Notes: generated by a model not told the origin, from the sequence alone. DNA of 35,145 nt from UBA1227 sp045629305 (GCA_045629305.1 JAZQQZ010000007.1:1-35145); one strand, 5' to 3'; shown: positions 23,669 through 32,479, numbered from the stretch's first letter. Numbers and translations: made by a program.

Positions 23669-24415
23669 TTAAAATTTAACCATATCATTCATAGTATAAA
23701 GACCTGGTTCTTTATTAACGAGAAACTTTGCTGCAGCCATAGCGCCTTCAGCAAAAACTGCACGTGTATGTGCTTCATGCTTTAAAGTTATTGTCTCTGA
23801 AGCAGTAGAAATTAGAACCTCGTGAATTCCAACGATATTGCCCATACGGATTGAGCTTATGCCGATATCGTTCTCCTCACGCTTCGCATCACCGTTTCTG
23901 CCAGAAACAATCTTAGACTCTGGTCTTATGGTCTGAATAGCCTTACCGAGCGCCAGAGCGGTTCCTGAAGGTGCATCAATCTTTCTGTTATGATGTGTCT
24001 CGACAATTTCAATATCCGCATCTGGATATTTTACAGCAACAAGCTTTGCCATCTCGCAAAGTGTTGCTATACCGATTGAATAATTAGCAGCATAGAAAAC
24101 TGGTATCTTCATTGATGCAGAAATAATAGCTTCGAGTTCATCCTCTGTCTGACCAGTTGTTGCTATAACAACTGGTTTTTTATTTGCAATAGCGAAATTG
24201 ACGAGATCAAAAGTGAGAGCATGATGAGAGAAATCAACAATAATATCAATATCAGTCTCTGCTTCATCAAATTTTGTAACAACTGGTACAGGTGGTATTC
24301 CTACGATTAGTGGATCCACACCGCCAACAAGTCTCGCATCATATTTACCAGAATTAATTGTATCAACGACATATTGGCCCATATGACCAAATATTCCAAC
24401 AAGTAATACTTTCAT
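23669..24415 (-). CDS. dapB: 4-Hydroxy-tetrahydrodipicolinate reductase
   Basis: A 248-residue enzyme that reduces hydroxytetrahydrodipicolinate, the DapA product, to tetrahydrodipicolinate using NAD(P)H. The N-terminus has the nucleotide-binding GIFGHMG, and the signature ETHHNRKIDAPSGTAL contains the catalytic His and Lys. The length fits DapB. It sits between dapA and ddh with 9-bp gaps; AAGGAG lies directly after the dapA stop codon and 5-6 nt before the ATG. Confidence 0.97.
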   Translation of the reverse strand: MKVLLVGIFGHMGQYVVDTINSGKYDARLVGGVDPLIVGIPPVPVVTKFDEAETDIDIIVDFSHHALTFDLVNFAIANKKPVVIATTGQTEDELEAIISASMKIPVFYAANYSIGIATLCEMAKLVAVKYPDADIEIVETHHNRKIDAPSGTALALGKAIQTIRPESKIVSGRNGDAKREENDIGISSIRMGNIVGIHEVLISTASETITLKHEAHTRAVFAEGAMAAAKFLVNKEPGLYTMNDMVKF

Positions 24416-24424
24416 ATTATCTCC

Positions 24425-25312
24425 TTAGATTAAGCCCTGCTCGCGCATAAGCTTCAAAAGATTGGCCTCGTGCTCCGCTTCCATTTTAACAAGAGGAAGG
24501 CGGAGAACATTCTCGCCATATCCCATAGCTGAAAGCGCTGCCTTTACTGGGATAGGACTTACTTCGCAGAAAAGTGCATCAACGAGAGGAATATATTTTA
24601 GCTGTGCATCGCGTGCTGCGTCAATATTGCCATCAAAGAAATTCTGGCACATATCATGAGTCTCTTTTGGGAGCAAATTAGAAAGAACTGAAATTACTCC
24701 CTTTCCACCAAGTGAAAGAATAGGGATAATCTGATCATCATTTCCAGAATAAATATCAATCTTATCACCACAGAGTGCAGCGATTTCTGCTACTTGAGAA
24801 ATGTTTCCTGATGCCTCTTTAATAGCGACAATATTAGGAATCTCAGCAAGCTTTGCAACTGTCTCTGGTTGAAGATTACAACCAGTACGTGAAGGTACAT
24901 TATAAATAATGCAAGGAATTGGAGCACATTCTGCTGTTGCCTTAAATGATTCATAAAGACCTTTTTGTGTAGTCTTATTGTAATATGGTGTAACAAGCAA
25001 TACAGCGTCAGCGCCGAGCTTATATGCCTCTTTAGTGAACATAATAGCATGGTCTGTATTATTAGAACCTGTTCCTGCAATAACTGGAACTCTTCTTGCA
25101 ACTCTATCGATACAGAACTTAACTGCCTCCATATGCTCGTCATCAGCGAGAGTAGCGCTCTCACCTGTTGTACCAACAGCTACAATACCATCGATACCAT
25201 TTGCAATCTGAAAATCAATAAGTCTTCCAAATGCTTCGTAGTCAATTGAACCATCTGCATGCATCGGAGTGATAATTGCCGATGCAGCACCTGTAAAGAT
25301 TGTATTCTTCAT
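24425..25312 (-). CDS. dapA: 4-Hydroxy-tetrahydrodipicolinate synthase
   Basis: A 295-residue class I aldolase that condenses pyruvate with aspartate semialdehyde, the first committed step to diaminopimelate and lysine. The VGTTGESATL substrate loop, the tyrosine in IIYNVPSRTGCN and the Schiff-base lysine in AIKEASGN are all present. I chose the ATG at 25312 (MKNTIFTG), preceded by GAGAGG at about 9 nt; an in-frame upstream ATG at 25354 has no ribosome binding site and would add a Cys-rich tail unlike the family. It is first in the dapA-dapB-ddh operon. Confidence 0.96.
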   Translation of the reverse strand: MKNTIFTGAASAIITPMHADGSIDYEAFGRLIDFQIANGIDGIVAVGTTGESATLADDEHMEAVKFCIDRVARRVPVIAGTGSNNTDHAIMFTKEAYKLGADAVLLVTPYYNKTTQKGLYESFKATAECAPIPCIIYNVPSRTGCNLQPETVAKLAEIPNIVAIKEASGNISQVAEIAALCGDKIDIYSGNDDQIIPILSLGGKGVISVLSNLLPKETHDMCQNFFDGNIDAARDAQLKYIPLVDALFCEVSPIPVKAALSAMGYGENVLRLPLVKMEAEHEANLLKLMREQGLI

Positions 25313-25367
25313 AAAGTCATTCCTCTCAAAACAACATATTGTATTAATACACAAAAATACATATTAA

Positions 25368-25396
25368 ATTATACAAATTATATATTAAAAAATCAA
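25368..25396 (-). promoter_or_regulatory. Promoter of dapA-dapB-ddh
   Basis: On the minus strand TTGATT (25391-25396) and perfect TATAAT (25368-25373) are 17 bp apart. The -35 overlaps the base of the symporter terminator. The leader of about 50 nt shows no lysine riboswitch. Confidence 0.65.
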
Positions 25397-25421
25397 GGAC
25401 AGCCGAGAAACGACTGTCCTT
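25387..25421 (-). terminator. Terminator of the sodium symporter gene
   Basis: On the minus strand AAGGACAGTCG and CGGCTGTCCTT form an 11-bp stem (one G-T pair) with a 5-nt loop, followed by GATTTTTT. It lies just after the symporter stop. Confidence 0.92.
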
Positions 25422-25431
25422 ATAATTTTGA

Positions 25432-26991
25432 TTATGCCTCTTCTCCCTCTGAAAGAGCCTCTGTAATTGGAACAAATACTTTTTGATTGTAACAACTGAA
25501 TACTGAATCAACCTTCTCCTCTGATGGAGCTGCAGTTATAAGACTTACGATTGGAACAATAATAAGTCCACCAATCATTGCAAATGCACCACAGTTGATT
25601 GGGCTCTGAAGAATAACTGGGAATGCTGATTTGAAGAACATGTTGAGAACCATAATAATTGATCCCCAGAAGAAGCTTGTAATACAAGCTGCCTTCGTTG
25701 TTCTCTTCCAGTACAAACTGTAAAGGAATGGTGCGAGGAATGCACCAGCGAGAGCACCCCAAGAAAGTCCCATGAGCTGCGCAATAAATGCAACCTTGAA
25801 CTTGTACTGAATTACAGCAATAACTGCTGAAATAATAATAAATATAGCAATGAATACTCTAATAATTACAAGCTGCTTCTTATCGCTTGCCTTGCCCTTC
25901 TTATCAAGCAATACTGGCTTTATAAAATCAAGAGTCAATGTTGAGCTTGATGTAAGAACAAGTGAAGAAAGTGTGGACATTGAAGCTGAAAGAACAAGAA
26001 TCAATGTTACACCAATAAGTAATGGTGAAAGATTAGAAAGCATCTTTGGAATAATTGCATCGAATCCAACAGTCGCTACATCAACTGGGAAAAGTCTTGC
26101 AAATCCACCGAGGAAGTAACAACCACCAGCAACAACAATTGCGAAGAATGTTGAGATGATTGTGCCCTTCTTAATAGACTTCTCGCTCTCAATTGCATAG
26201 AACTTCTGAACCATCTGTGGAAGACCCCAAGTTCCAAGAGATGTAAGAATAATTACACCAAAGAGTGAAACTGGATCAGGTCCGAAGAATGATGCAAATA
26301 CACCAGGGATATCAGATACAGTACTATCCTCAACCTGTGCCAATGCGGCCACTGAGCCGAGGAAACCGCCGTTTATCTTAAGTACAGAGGCAATAATAGC
26401 AACAATGCCTATCAGCATTATTATGCCCTGTACGAAATCGTTGATTGCGGTCGCCATGTATCCGCCCGCAATTACATAAACGGCTGTAAGAATAGACATG
26501 ATTACAATACAAATAGTGTAATCAACATTAAATGCCATTTCGAAAAGACGTGAAAGTCCATTGTAAAGAGATGCTGTGTATGGAATTAAGAATATGAAAA
26601 TGATAATAGATGAAATTAGTTTCATCGCCATACTGTCATAACGCTTCTCAAAGAACTCTGGCATTGTTGCAGAGTCGAGATGCTGAGTCATAATCCTTGT
26701 TCTACGACCAAGAATTACCCATGCAAGAAGTGAACCTATAACAGCGTTTCCAAGGCCTATCCAAGTGGACGCAACTCCGAACTTCCATCCGAACTGTCCA
26801 GCATATCCTACGAAGATAACTGCTGAGAAATAAGATGTACCAAATGCAAATGCTGTAAGCCAAGGACCTACACCACGTCCACCAAGTACGAAGCCATTAA
26901 CATCTGTAGCATGACGACGTGAATACATACCAACGCCGATCATAATACCAAAGAAAATGACTAACATAATAACTGTTAATACTTTTTCCAT
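25432..26991 (-). CDS. Sodium:solute symporter (SSS family), predicted T-box-controlled amino-acid transporter
   Basis: A 519-residue integral membrane protein with about 13 hydrophobic helices and the SSS-family layout: N-terminal helix, GFVLGGRGVGPW loop, the helix FAFGTSYFSAVIFVGYAGQFGWKFG, AGGYMATAINDFVQG and the GTWGLPQMVQKFYA block. SSS proteins use the Na+ gradient to import proline, sugars, vitamins or other solutes. The closest general type is the PutP-like amino-acid branch, but the substrate is not certain. AAGGAG lies 6 nt before the ATG. The gene is preceded by a complete T-box leader with a probable Tyr specifier, so I infer import of tyrosine or a related compound when charged tRNA-Tyr is low. 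Confidence 0.9.
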   Translation of the reverse strand: MEKVLTVIMLVIFFGIMIGVGMYSRRHATDVNGFVLGGRGVGPWLTAFAFGTSYFSAVIFVGYAGQFGWKFGVASTWIGLGNAVIGSLLAWVILGRRTRIMTQHLDSATMPEFFEKRYDSMAMKLISSIIIFIFLIPYTASLYNGLSRLFEMAFNVDYTICIVIMSILTAVYVIAGGYMATAINDFVQGIIMLIGIVAIIASVLKINGGFLGSVAALAQVEDSTVSDIPGVFASFFGPDPVSLFGVIILTSLGTWGLPQMVQKFYAIESEKSIKKGTIISTFFAIVVAGGCYFLGGFARLFPVDVATVGFDAIIPKMLSNLSPLLIGVTLILVLSASMSTLSSLVLTSSSTLTLDFIKPVLLDKKGKASDKKQLVIIRVFIAIFIIISAVIAVIQYKFKVAFIAQLMGLSWGALAGAFLAPFLYSLYWKRTTKAACITSFFWGSIIMVLNMFFKSAFPVILQSPINCGAFAMIGGLIIVPIVSLITAAPSEEKVDSVFSCYNQKVFVPITEALSEGEEA

Positions 26992-27074
26992 AAAGAGCTC
27001 CTTCCTCTTTTGTTGTTATTAAACCAAGGGCACCCAAACCCTTAAGCACAAAACAAAAAGACAGTTTCAAGGCA

Positions 27075-27413
27075 TAAAAAAACGCCCTCGAAAACTATCC
27101 TAAATAATTCAAGAGGACGGATAAAACTCCGTGATACCACCTCTGTTCTCCTGCTACTCACATAGACAGGACTTATGAAGTGTCATAAATCTCCCCTGAT
27201 AACAACACTTCGGCACTTCACGTGTGCAATCCGGGAAAATCTACTATAGAACACTACAACCGCCAAAGGTAAACGGCAAACTACAAAACTACAATGCACT
27301 AATTCAACATCCAACTCTCAGGAGGTATTCATCTTAAATCTGCTTTTGGGCTTTCACCAACCGCCCTTTCTCTGCAAAACCCGATAAAAGATTACTTGTT
27401 CCTGGTCAACGTT
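27075..27413 (-). promoter_or_regulatory. T-box leader, specifier probably UAC (Tyr)
   Basis: Read on the minus strand, Stem I begins at AACGTTGAC (27405-27413), closed by GTTGGATGTT. CAGGA/TCCTG is the helix below the specifier loop and ATCTT/AAGAT the helix above it. The loop holds the AGUA and GAA strands of the loop-E motif, and GAA is followed directly by UAC, then C. GGTGAAAGCC lies in the distal part. The T-box is AGAGGTGGTATCACGG (27129-27144); its AGAGG/CCTCT and ACGGA/TCCGT pairs form the antiterminator with a UGGU bulge that can pair with tRNA ending ACCA. The competing terminator CGTCCTC/GAGGGCG (27083-27119) is followed by seven Ts. ACC (Thr) in a shifted register is the main alternative specifier. 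Confidence 0.93.
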
Positions 27414-27426
27414 TTTAACAAAAATC

Positions 27427-27455
27427 ATTATATAAATATTCTGTTTTCAATGCAA
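27427..27455 (-). promoter_or_regulatory. Promoter of the T-box/symporter transcript
   Basis: On the minus strand TTGCAT (27450-27455) and perfect TATAAT (27427-27432) are 17 bp apart, placing the start of transcription a few bases before Stem I. It lies just after the small Cys-rich gene. Confidence 0.75.
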
Positions 27456-27470
27456 TATGTATACAAAATT

Positions 27471-27641
27471 CTACTGTTTTCTTGCAGTTTTGTACTCATC
27501 ACCATCGCGATAATATGGGCAGGACTTATATTTTTTAGTCAAAAAATCAGCATATTCATCTTCATCCATATCTCTGTCACAGACATAATTATCCATATAT
27601 TCATCATAGTTATAGTAAAGACATGTTTCACAACAATCCAT
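27471..27641 (-). CDS. Small Cys-rich protein (DUF6472-like)
   Basis: A 56-residue acidic protein with three cysteines near the start (CCETC), then one in NYVCDRD and one in KSCPYYRDGDEY. The pattern C-x2-C ... C ... CPYY suggests a small zinc-binding or redox fold. It resembles a short protein family common in Lachnospiraceae that I recall as DUF6472; this is memory, not a search. I chose the ATG at 27641, preceded by GAGGTGG; the upstream in-frame ATG at 27692 lacks a site. No function is known to me. It lies upstream of the T-box promoter with no terminator between, so some read-through into the T-box is possible. Confidence 0.75.
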   Translation of the reverse strand: MDCCETCLYYNYDEYMDNYVCDRDMDEDEYADFLTKKYKSCPYYRDGDEYKTARKQ

Positions 27642-27810
27642 AAGACCACCTCGAAAACATTTTCCTCGTAATTCTACAACATTTAAACACAAAATCTAAT
27701 TACTTCTCATTTTTCTTCTAAAATTTTGCTTTTTTACGCATATAGTTTTCTTCTCAAAACCAAATCAAATTATCTTATAATTTCTCTTGGTTTTAACTTA
27801 AGAGGTATAT

Positions 27811-29154
27811 ATGAATAACAATAGTCTAACTAGTGGTCCGATTTTTAAATCTATTGTAAAGTTTGCTTTACCAGTGCTTCTTGCACTTTTGCTTCAGGCA
27901 TTATACGGCGCAGTTGACCTTCTAATCGTAGGTCACTTTGGTACAACAGCTGATGTATCAGGAGTTGCAACAGGCAGCGGCATTTTAAATACAGTCAACA
28001 TGATTATCTCTGGTTTTTCCATGGGTGTAACAGTTCTTGTTGGAAGACGAATTGGTAACAAAGAAGAAGAAAAGGCTGGTCGCGCAATTGGCGCATCTAT
28101 CTGCCTGTTTGGTACATTCGCACTTCTTTTAACTATCCTTGTCCCTATTCTTGCTCCAGTATTTTCATCATGGCTTAATGCTCCTGAAGAAGCATTAAAT
28201 CAGACAATTGGTTATATTAGAATCTGCGGCTTTGGTCTTCTTTTCATCATCGCCTATAACCTTCTTGGCGCAATTTTTAGAGGAATTGGTGATTCAATTA
28301 CACCTTTTATAACAGTATCGATTGCCTGCGTATGTAATATCGTCCTTGATCTTTTATTTGTATATGGTTTCCATATGGGCGCAAATGGAGCAGCACTTGC
28401 TACAGTTATCGCACAGGCCATAAGTGTTATTTTATCTCTCCTTATAATTTCCAGAAGAAAGCTTCCATTTAAGTTCTCACTTAAGCATATTAGTTTTGGT
28501 AAAGATGGTCTTACTGAGCTTCAGATTGGTTCTCCAGTTGCTCTCCAGGAACTTCTTGTTGGAATCTCCTTCATGGTTATTCAGGGCGTAGTTAACGGAA
28601 TAAATCTTTATGCTTCAGCTGGCGTTGGAGTATCAAGCAAAGTTACAGCATTCATTATGCTTGTTCCTTCAGCCTTCATGCAGTCTATGTCAGCATTCGT
28701 TGCACAAAATATCGGTGCTGGTGAACGTAAAAGAGCCAAGAAAGCTCTTTTTTACTGTATCGCTTCTGCGCTTTCAATTGGTGTAGTTATGTTCCTTCTC
28801 TCATTCTTTAAAGGTGATTTGTTTGCATCTCTCTTTGCAGAGTCACCTGAAGTTATTGAAGCTGGCGCACTTTATCTCAAAGCATTTGCAATCGACTGTA
28901 TGCTTACTCCGTTTCTATTCTGTTTCTTAGGTTACTTTAACGGATGCGGTAAAACACTTTTCGTAATGGTTCAGGGATTAATTGGTGCTTTTGGCGTAAG
29001 AGTTCCACTTTGCCTTTTCTTTAGTCGCCAAAGCTGGGCTACACTCTTTCATATTGGACTTTCAACACCTGCATCAACAATTGTACAAATCATACTTTGC
29101 ATAGCCGTATACGTCATTATCGAAAACAAGGAAAAACACAAAACACTTAAGTAA
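27811..29154 (+). CDS. MATE-family efflux transporter
   Basis: A 447-residue membrane protein with about 12 hydrophobic helices in two homologous halves, as in MATE exporters, which pump out drugs or metabolites in exchange for Na+ or H+. The N-terminal half has the typical FALPVLLALLLQALYGAVDLLIVGHFG start and the conserved AIFRGIGDSITPF block; the second half repeats it with GYFNGCGKTLFVMVQGL. AAGAGG lies 7 nt before the ATG. A TATAAT at 27776-27781 is the likely -10, with no clear -35. A strong terminator follows. The substrate is not evident. Confidence 0.93.
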   Translation: MNNNSLTSGPIFKSIVKFALPVLLALLLQALYGAVDLLIVGHFGTTADVSGVATGSGILNTVNMIISGFSMGVTVLVGRRIGNKEEEKAGRAIGASICLFGTFALLLTILVPILAPVFSSWLNAPEEALNQTIGYIRICGFGLLFIIAYNLLGAIFRGIGDSITPFITVSIACVCNIVLDLLFVYGFHMGANGAALATVIAQAISVILSLLIISRRKLPFKFSLKHISFGKDGLTELQIGSPVALQELLVGISFMVIQGVVNGINLYASAGVGVSSKVTAFIMLVPSAFMQSMSAFVAQNIGAGERKRAKKALFYCIASALSIGVVMFLLSFFKGDLFASLFAESPEVIEAGALYLKAFAIDCMLTPFLFCFLGYFNGCGKTLFVMVQGLIGAFGVRVPLCLFFSRQSWATLFHIGLSTPASTIVQIILCIAVYVIIENKEKHKTLK

Positions 29155-29176
29155 CAGACTAAACTTAGCAAAGAAG

Positions 29177-29222
29177 ATGTCCCAAAACACTTATTCATAA
29201 GATGTTTTGGGACATTATTTTT
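29177..29222 (+). terminator. Terminator of the MATE gene
   Basis: A perfect 13-bp stem ATGTCCCAAAACA/TGTTTTGGGACAT (29177-29215), followed by TATTTTT. Confidence 0.93.
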
Positions 29223-29241
29223 CGAGAAATTCATATACTAA

Positions 29242-30456
29242 TCATCGTTCAGCAGAACTAATATACATCTTGTCGTTAACTGTTAATACACCAAGCGTCT
29301 TCTTAGTTGCTGGTGAAGCTGGTGGAATGAATAAAGCGCTGTCGATTGATTCGCAGGTAAATCTTCCAAGATTAGTTATGCTGTAGCCCTTTGACTCACT
29401 AAAGCCAAAGAACATACTTCCAATAAATGAAGCTGCTTTACTCTCAAAGCCGCATTTTGTAGAAGCAAACGTAGCATCAAGAAGATCTCCATTTAAGTCT
29501 GCATAACACTGAAGCACGAGATATAAATCTTTTGGATTAGAAGAAATCTTTTTAACAAGACTTCTTACTTCCTTTGCAACATTCCAGATGTCATCTTTCT
29601 TACCTTTGTATACAACTGAAAATGCTGTTGAGTAATTTCCAAGAGCGCCTTTGTTATAGCAGTTTAACTTCTCACGAAGATCGTAAGCGATGATGATTTT
29701 CTCAGTATTATCTTCGATATACATCTTTGCCATAAGATAATCGTTAACAGATACACTATGTTCGTGACAGTCTGTAACCATTTTCTTGTATGTGTCGGAG
29801 GATACTTCTTCGACCTTACGGCTAATCTTATCTGTTTCAAGAAACTTATTTGCCAGGTTTATATATTCATCATAAGAAAGTCTATGGTTTTCTTTCTTCC
29901 ACTGGTTATTAGCTCTGTTAACAAGCATTTTACTAATAAAAGGAAGTGTTGAATTCTTAGGCATATCTGACTTTGAAGAGATAAGTTTTTCTTCAGCAAA
30001 CGCAATCTCAATTCCCTTTAAGTACGCGTCAGCAAGTTCATTTGAGAGTAAAAATGCACCTCTTCCATCAGTTAACAGATGATGTACAACAAGAAGGAAA
30101 ATTGTTTTCGATGAGTTCTTAAAGGCAATTACTTTAAGCATTCCTTCTTTTCTTAAATCCCACTCTTTTGATGTAAGGCAGGTATATTCATCTGTAATCT
30201 TACTATCGTTTACACCAGATACTTCCTCGCCTTTTAAAATAAGCTCAACCTTTGATTCAGATGTAGTATCGTAATAGAAAGTACTATCAGCTTCATTTCT
30301 TCCAAGCAATGAACACAAAAACGGATGAGCCTTTGAAAGATTACTTATGGCCTTTCCTATATCCTCTTCGTTATAAAATTTATCAACTGAAACAGCAATT
30401 CCAAAAAACATATTAGGGCACATAAGATGTGCTCTCTCAGTAAAAATTCTCTGCAT
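29242..30456 (-). CDS. Stand-alone HHxxxDG acyltransferase (condensation/alcohol-acetyltransferase fold)
   Basis: A 404-residue protein with HHLLTDG (125-131), the catalytic HHxxxDG signature shared by condensation domains, PapA-type and BAHD-like acyltransferases and chloramphenicol-acetyltransferase-fold enzymes. Other features fit this fold: an N-terminal segment ending in SKAHPFL, and the central AYDLREKL and GNYSTAFSVVY regions that resemble the DFGWG-region layout (no DFGWG itself). It probably moves an acyl group onto an alcohol or amine; no substrate can be named. No NRPS adenylation or carrier domain is nearby. The ATG at 30456 has AGAAGGTGAT just upstream; a GTG at 30477 is a poor alternative. 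A 10-bp palindrome CAAGTACTTG lies upstream at 30523-30532. Confidence 0.8.
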   Translation of the reverse strand: MQRIFTERAHLMCPNMFFGIAVSVDKFYNEEDIGKAISNLSKAHPFLCSLLGRNEADSTFYYDTTSESKVELILKGEEVSGVNDSKITDEYTCLTSKEWDLRKEGMLKVIAFKNSSKTIFLLVVHHLLTDGRGAFLLSNELADAYLKGIEIAFAEEKLISSKSDMPKNSTLPFISKMLVNRANNQWKKENHRLSYDEYINLANKFLETDKISRKVEEVSSDTYKKMVTDCHEHSVSVNDYLMAKMYIEDNTEKIIIAYDLREKLNCYNKGALGNYSTAFSVVYKGKKDDIWNVAKEVRSLVKKISSNPKDLYLVLQCYADLNGDLLDATFASTKCGFESKAASFIGSMFFGFSESKGYSITNLGRFTCESIDSALFIPPASPATKKTLGVLTVNDKMYISSAER

Positions 30457-30557
30457 TTTATCACCTTCTCTTTCCACTAGAAATGATATTGAAAAGTTGC
30501 AAAAAATTTAACCGCACAAAATCAAGTACTTGTACCGACGAACTATGAAACTAACGC

Positions 30558-30604
30558 AAAACAAAAGTCTCATAACAAAGCATTCAAAAACTTTGCTATG
30601 AGAC
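30558..30604 (-). terminator. Terminator of the cytidylate-kinase-like gene
   Basis: On the minus strand GTCTCATAGCAAAG and CTTTGTTATGAGAC form a 14-bp stem (one G-T pair, 30567-30604), followed by TTTTGTTTTG. It separates this gene from the acyltransferase. Confidence 0.92.
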
Positions 30605-30632
30605 CTGACTTACTTAGAACAAAAATCCAGAT

Positions 30633-31241
30633 TTAGGAATTCTTAACGATATCACAGATAATCTCAGCACACTTATCAACGCCAAGTCTGCTAGTATTAA
30701 GGCAAACATCGTAATTTACTGAATTACCCCATTCCTGGTTTGTGTAATACATGTAATTTGTCTTACGCTTCTTATCCTTCTCGATGAGACGCTTCTCTGG
30801 CTTCTTCTCGCTCTCACCATAAAGTCTGACGATTCTGTCTTTTCTGAATTCCATATCAGCATGAACAAACACATTTAAGACATCTTCGTGATCCTTAAGA
30901 ATGTAATCAGCACAACGGCCTACGATTACACAAGGCTTATCTTCTTCAGCAATCTTAAGGATAACCTGACGCTGAATGCTCCAAAGGTAATCTGCAGCTG
31001 ACATACCATTCATTACATTAGGAACACCCTGTGGCTCAAATCCATAAGAAAGAATCGAAAACCCTGATGCGTGTTCACCACGCTCTTCAATGTATTCTTT
31101 GCAAAAACCAGTCTCCACAGAAACGTGATCAATAATCTCTTTATCGTAATAGTGAAAACCTAATTCATCAGCAATCTTCTTTGCAACAGATCTTCCTCCA
31201 CTGCCAAACTGACGACTGATTGTAATAATCTTAATAGACAT
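30633..31241 (-). CDS. Cytidylate-kinase-like family protein (Cytidylate_kin2 type)
   Basis: A 202-residue P-loop protein. ITISRQFGSGGRSVAKKIADELG near the N-terminus is the atypical P-loop of the Cytidylate_kin2 family, followed by YYDKEIIDHV, the central VIVGRCADYIL strand and the RLIEKDKKRKTNYMYYT lid region. True CMP kinases convert CMP/dCMP to the diphosphate; many members of this branch have no demonstrated substrate, so nucleotide kinase activity is inferred. A full-strength GGAGGTGA site lies before the ATG. The promoter region is shared with the divergent hydrolase gene; TATAAT at about 31274-31279 is the likely -10. Confidence 0.9.
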   Translation of the reverse strand: MSIKIITISRQFGSGGRSVAKKIADELGFHYYDKEIIDHVSVETGFCKEYIEERGEHASGFSILSYGFEPQGVPNVMNGMSAADYLWSIQRQVILKIAEEDKPCVIVGRCADYILKDHEDVLNVFVHADMEFRKDRIVRLYGESEKKPEKRLIEKDKKRKTNYMYYTNQEWGNSVNYDVCLNTSRLGVDKCAEIICDIVKNS

Positions 31242-31363
31242 ATCAGGTCACCTCCACAAATCTTCTTTGTGATAATTATACACTATATTTTTCGCCAACA
31301 GTATTTGTAAAAGAATTTCCTAAGGTTATCATATAGATGGAAGAAATATGATGGAGGCTTGTT

Positions 31364-32479
31364 ATGAGTAATATTATTGATTACGTTAAGTGGCGCGGAG
31401 ATTTATCTTTTAGTAAATCACCTTTTAATGAAGTTGACGGACTGATCTTTTCTAAGCTCGCATATCTAGTTTTCGATAACATCGTAGAATCTGGATTTGA
31501 CCAGGATATCACACTCAGAGAATTCGCTGAGAAAGAGAAAACTGTCGAAAACGCTGTTCTTTCAATGCTCTTCATGAAGCTTAAAGACTACGAAGAACTC
31601 TTAGCTGTATGCGCCAAGTCTAACCGTTTTGGCAAGTGTAAGCTTAAAAACTACGTAAATATTATTAAGCCAGAAAAGGAACTTCAGTTCTCTGCAATTA
31701 CTTTCGTTCTTAGTAACGACAAGATTGTTATCGCCTACCGCGGAACAGACGACACTATCGCAGGCTGGAAAGAAGACTTCAACATGGGAATTATGGAGAC
31801 TGTCCCATCCCAGATTCAGGCCTACAGATATCTTATGGATGTTACAAATGTTTATAAGGAAGAAAAGATTTATATCGTTGGCCACTCCAAGGGCGGAAAT
31901 CTTGCTGTATATTCAACAATTTATTCACCTCTTAGTGTTAACACGAGAATCGAAGATGTCTATAATTTCGACGGCCCTGGATTTATCATGGACCTCGACC
32001 AGAACAAGACATATATGAGACTTCTAAATAGAATCCATACTCTCGTTCCACAGTCATCAATCATCGGAATGCTTCTTGACCGCAAGGAGCAAAGTACGAT
32101 TATCAGAAGTAATGCAACTGGCGGCTTCATGCAGCACTACGGATTTACATGGGAAGTTTCTGCGCCTAACTCCTTCGAGCGTCTCGAAGTCTTAAATAAG
32201 GATAGCCAGATTATCGATACAACGCTTAAGAACTTCGCAGCTACTGCTACAGTTGACCAAAAGCGCAGACTCCTTAATGCAATAACTGATATCTTCAAAG
32301 GCTATGAGTCATATACCCTGACTGAGCTTACTGCTGACAAGATGCAAGTTGTAAATAAGCTAGCCAGAAACCTTGATAGTCTTGATAAAGAAACCAAAGC
32401 GATTTTATCCAACACTTTGCGCCTGGTCTTCAAAGAAGGTATCAACGCAGTTAAGGTTGCTGGCGGCCTCTTAAGATAA
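31364..32479 (+). CDS. Mbeg1/DUF2974-like alpha/beta hydrolase
   Basis: A 371-residue cytosolic protein with a lipase-type fold. IAYRGTDDTIAGWKEDF (123-139) resembles the oxyanion-side strand of class 3 lipases. GHSKGGNLA (173-181) is the nucleophile elbow with Ser175. FDGPGF follows, and the remaining triad residues are not assigned with certainty. This matches the Mbeg1-like (DUF2974) family common in Firmicutes, whose substrates are unknown. A GGAGG site lies 7 nt before the ATG. TTGTAA-N16-TATCAT upstream is a plausible promoter. A terminator follows at 32509. Confidence 0.87.
   Translation: MSNIIDYVKWRGDLSFSKSPFNEVDGLIFSKLAYLVFDNIVESGFDQDITLREFAEKEKTVENAVLSMLFMKLKDYEELLAVCAKSNRFGKCKLKNYVNIIKPEKELQFSAITFVLSNDKIVIAYRGTDDTIAGWKEDFNMGIMETVPSQIQAYRYLMDVTNVYKEEKIYIVGHSKGGNLAVYSTIYSPLSVNTRIEDVYNFDGPGFIMDLDQNKTYMRLLNRIHTLVPQSSIIGMLLDRKEQSTIIRSNATGGFMQHYGFTWEVSAPNSFERLEVLNKDSQIIDTTLKNFAATATVDQKRRLLNAITDIFKGYESYTLTELTADKMQVVNKLARNLDSLDKETKAILSNTLRLVFKEGINAVKVAGGLLR

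Noticed and set aside
25313..25431. Lysine riboswitch upstream of dapA
   Set aside because: The leader from the predicted start to dapA is only about 50 nt, far too short for an L-box, and no conserved elements are visible.
27396..27671. Hydrophobic 91-residue plus-strand frame
   Set aside because: It lies antisense to the small Cys-rich gene and the T-box promoter, has no ribosome binding site, and its hydrophobicity comes from AT-rich sequence.
30478..30566. CAAGTACTTG palindrome as an operator for the acyltransferase gene
   Set aside because: Ten bases of symmetry are not enough in a single AT-rich spacer, and I could not place a convincing promoter; mentioned only within the gene entry.
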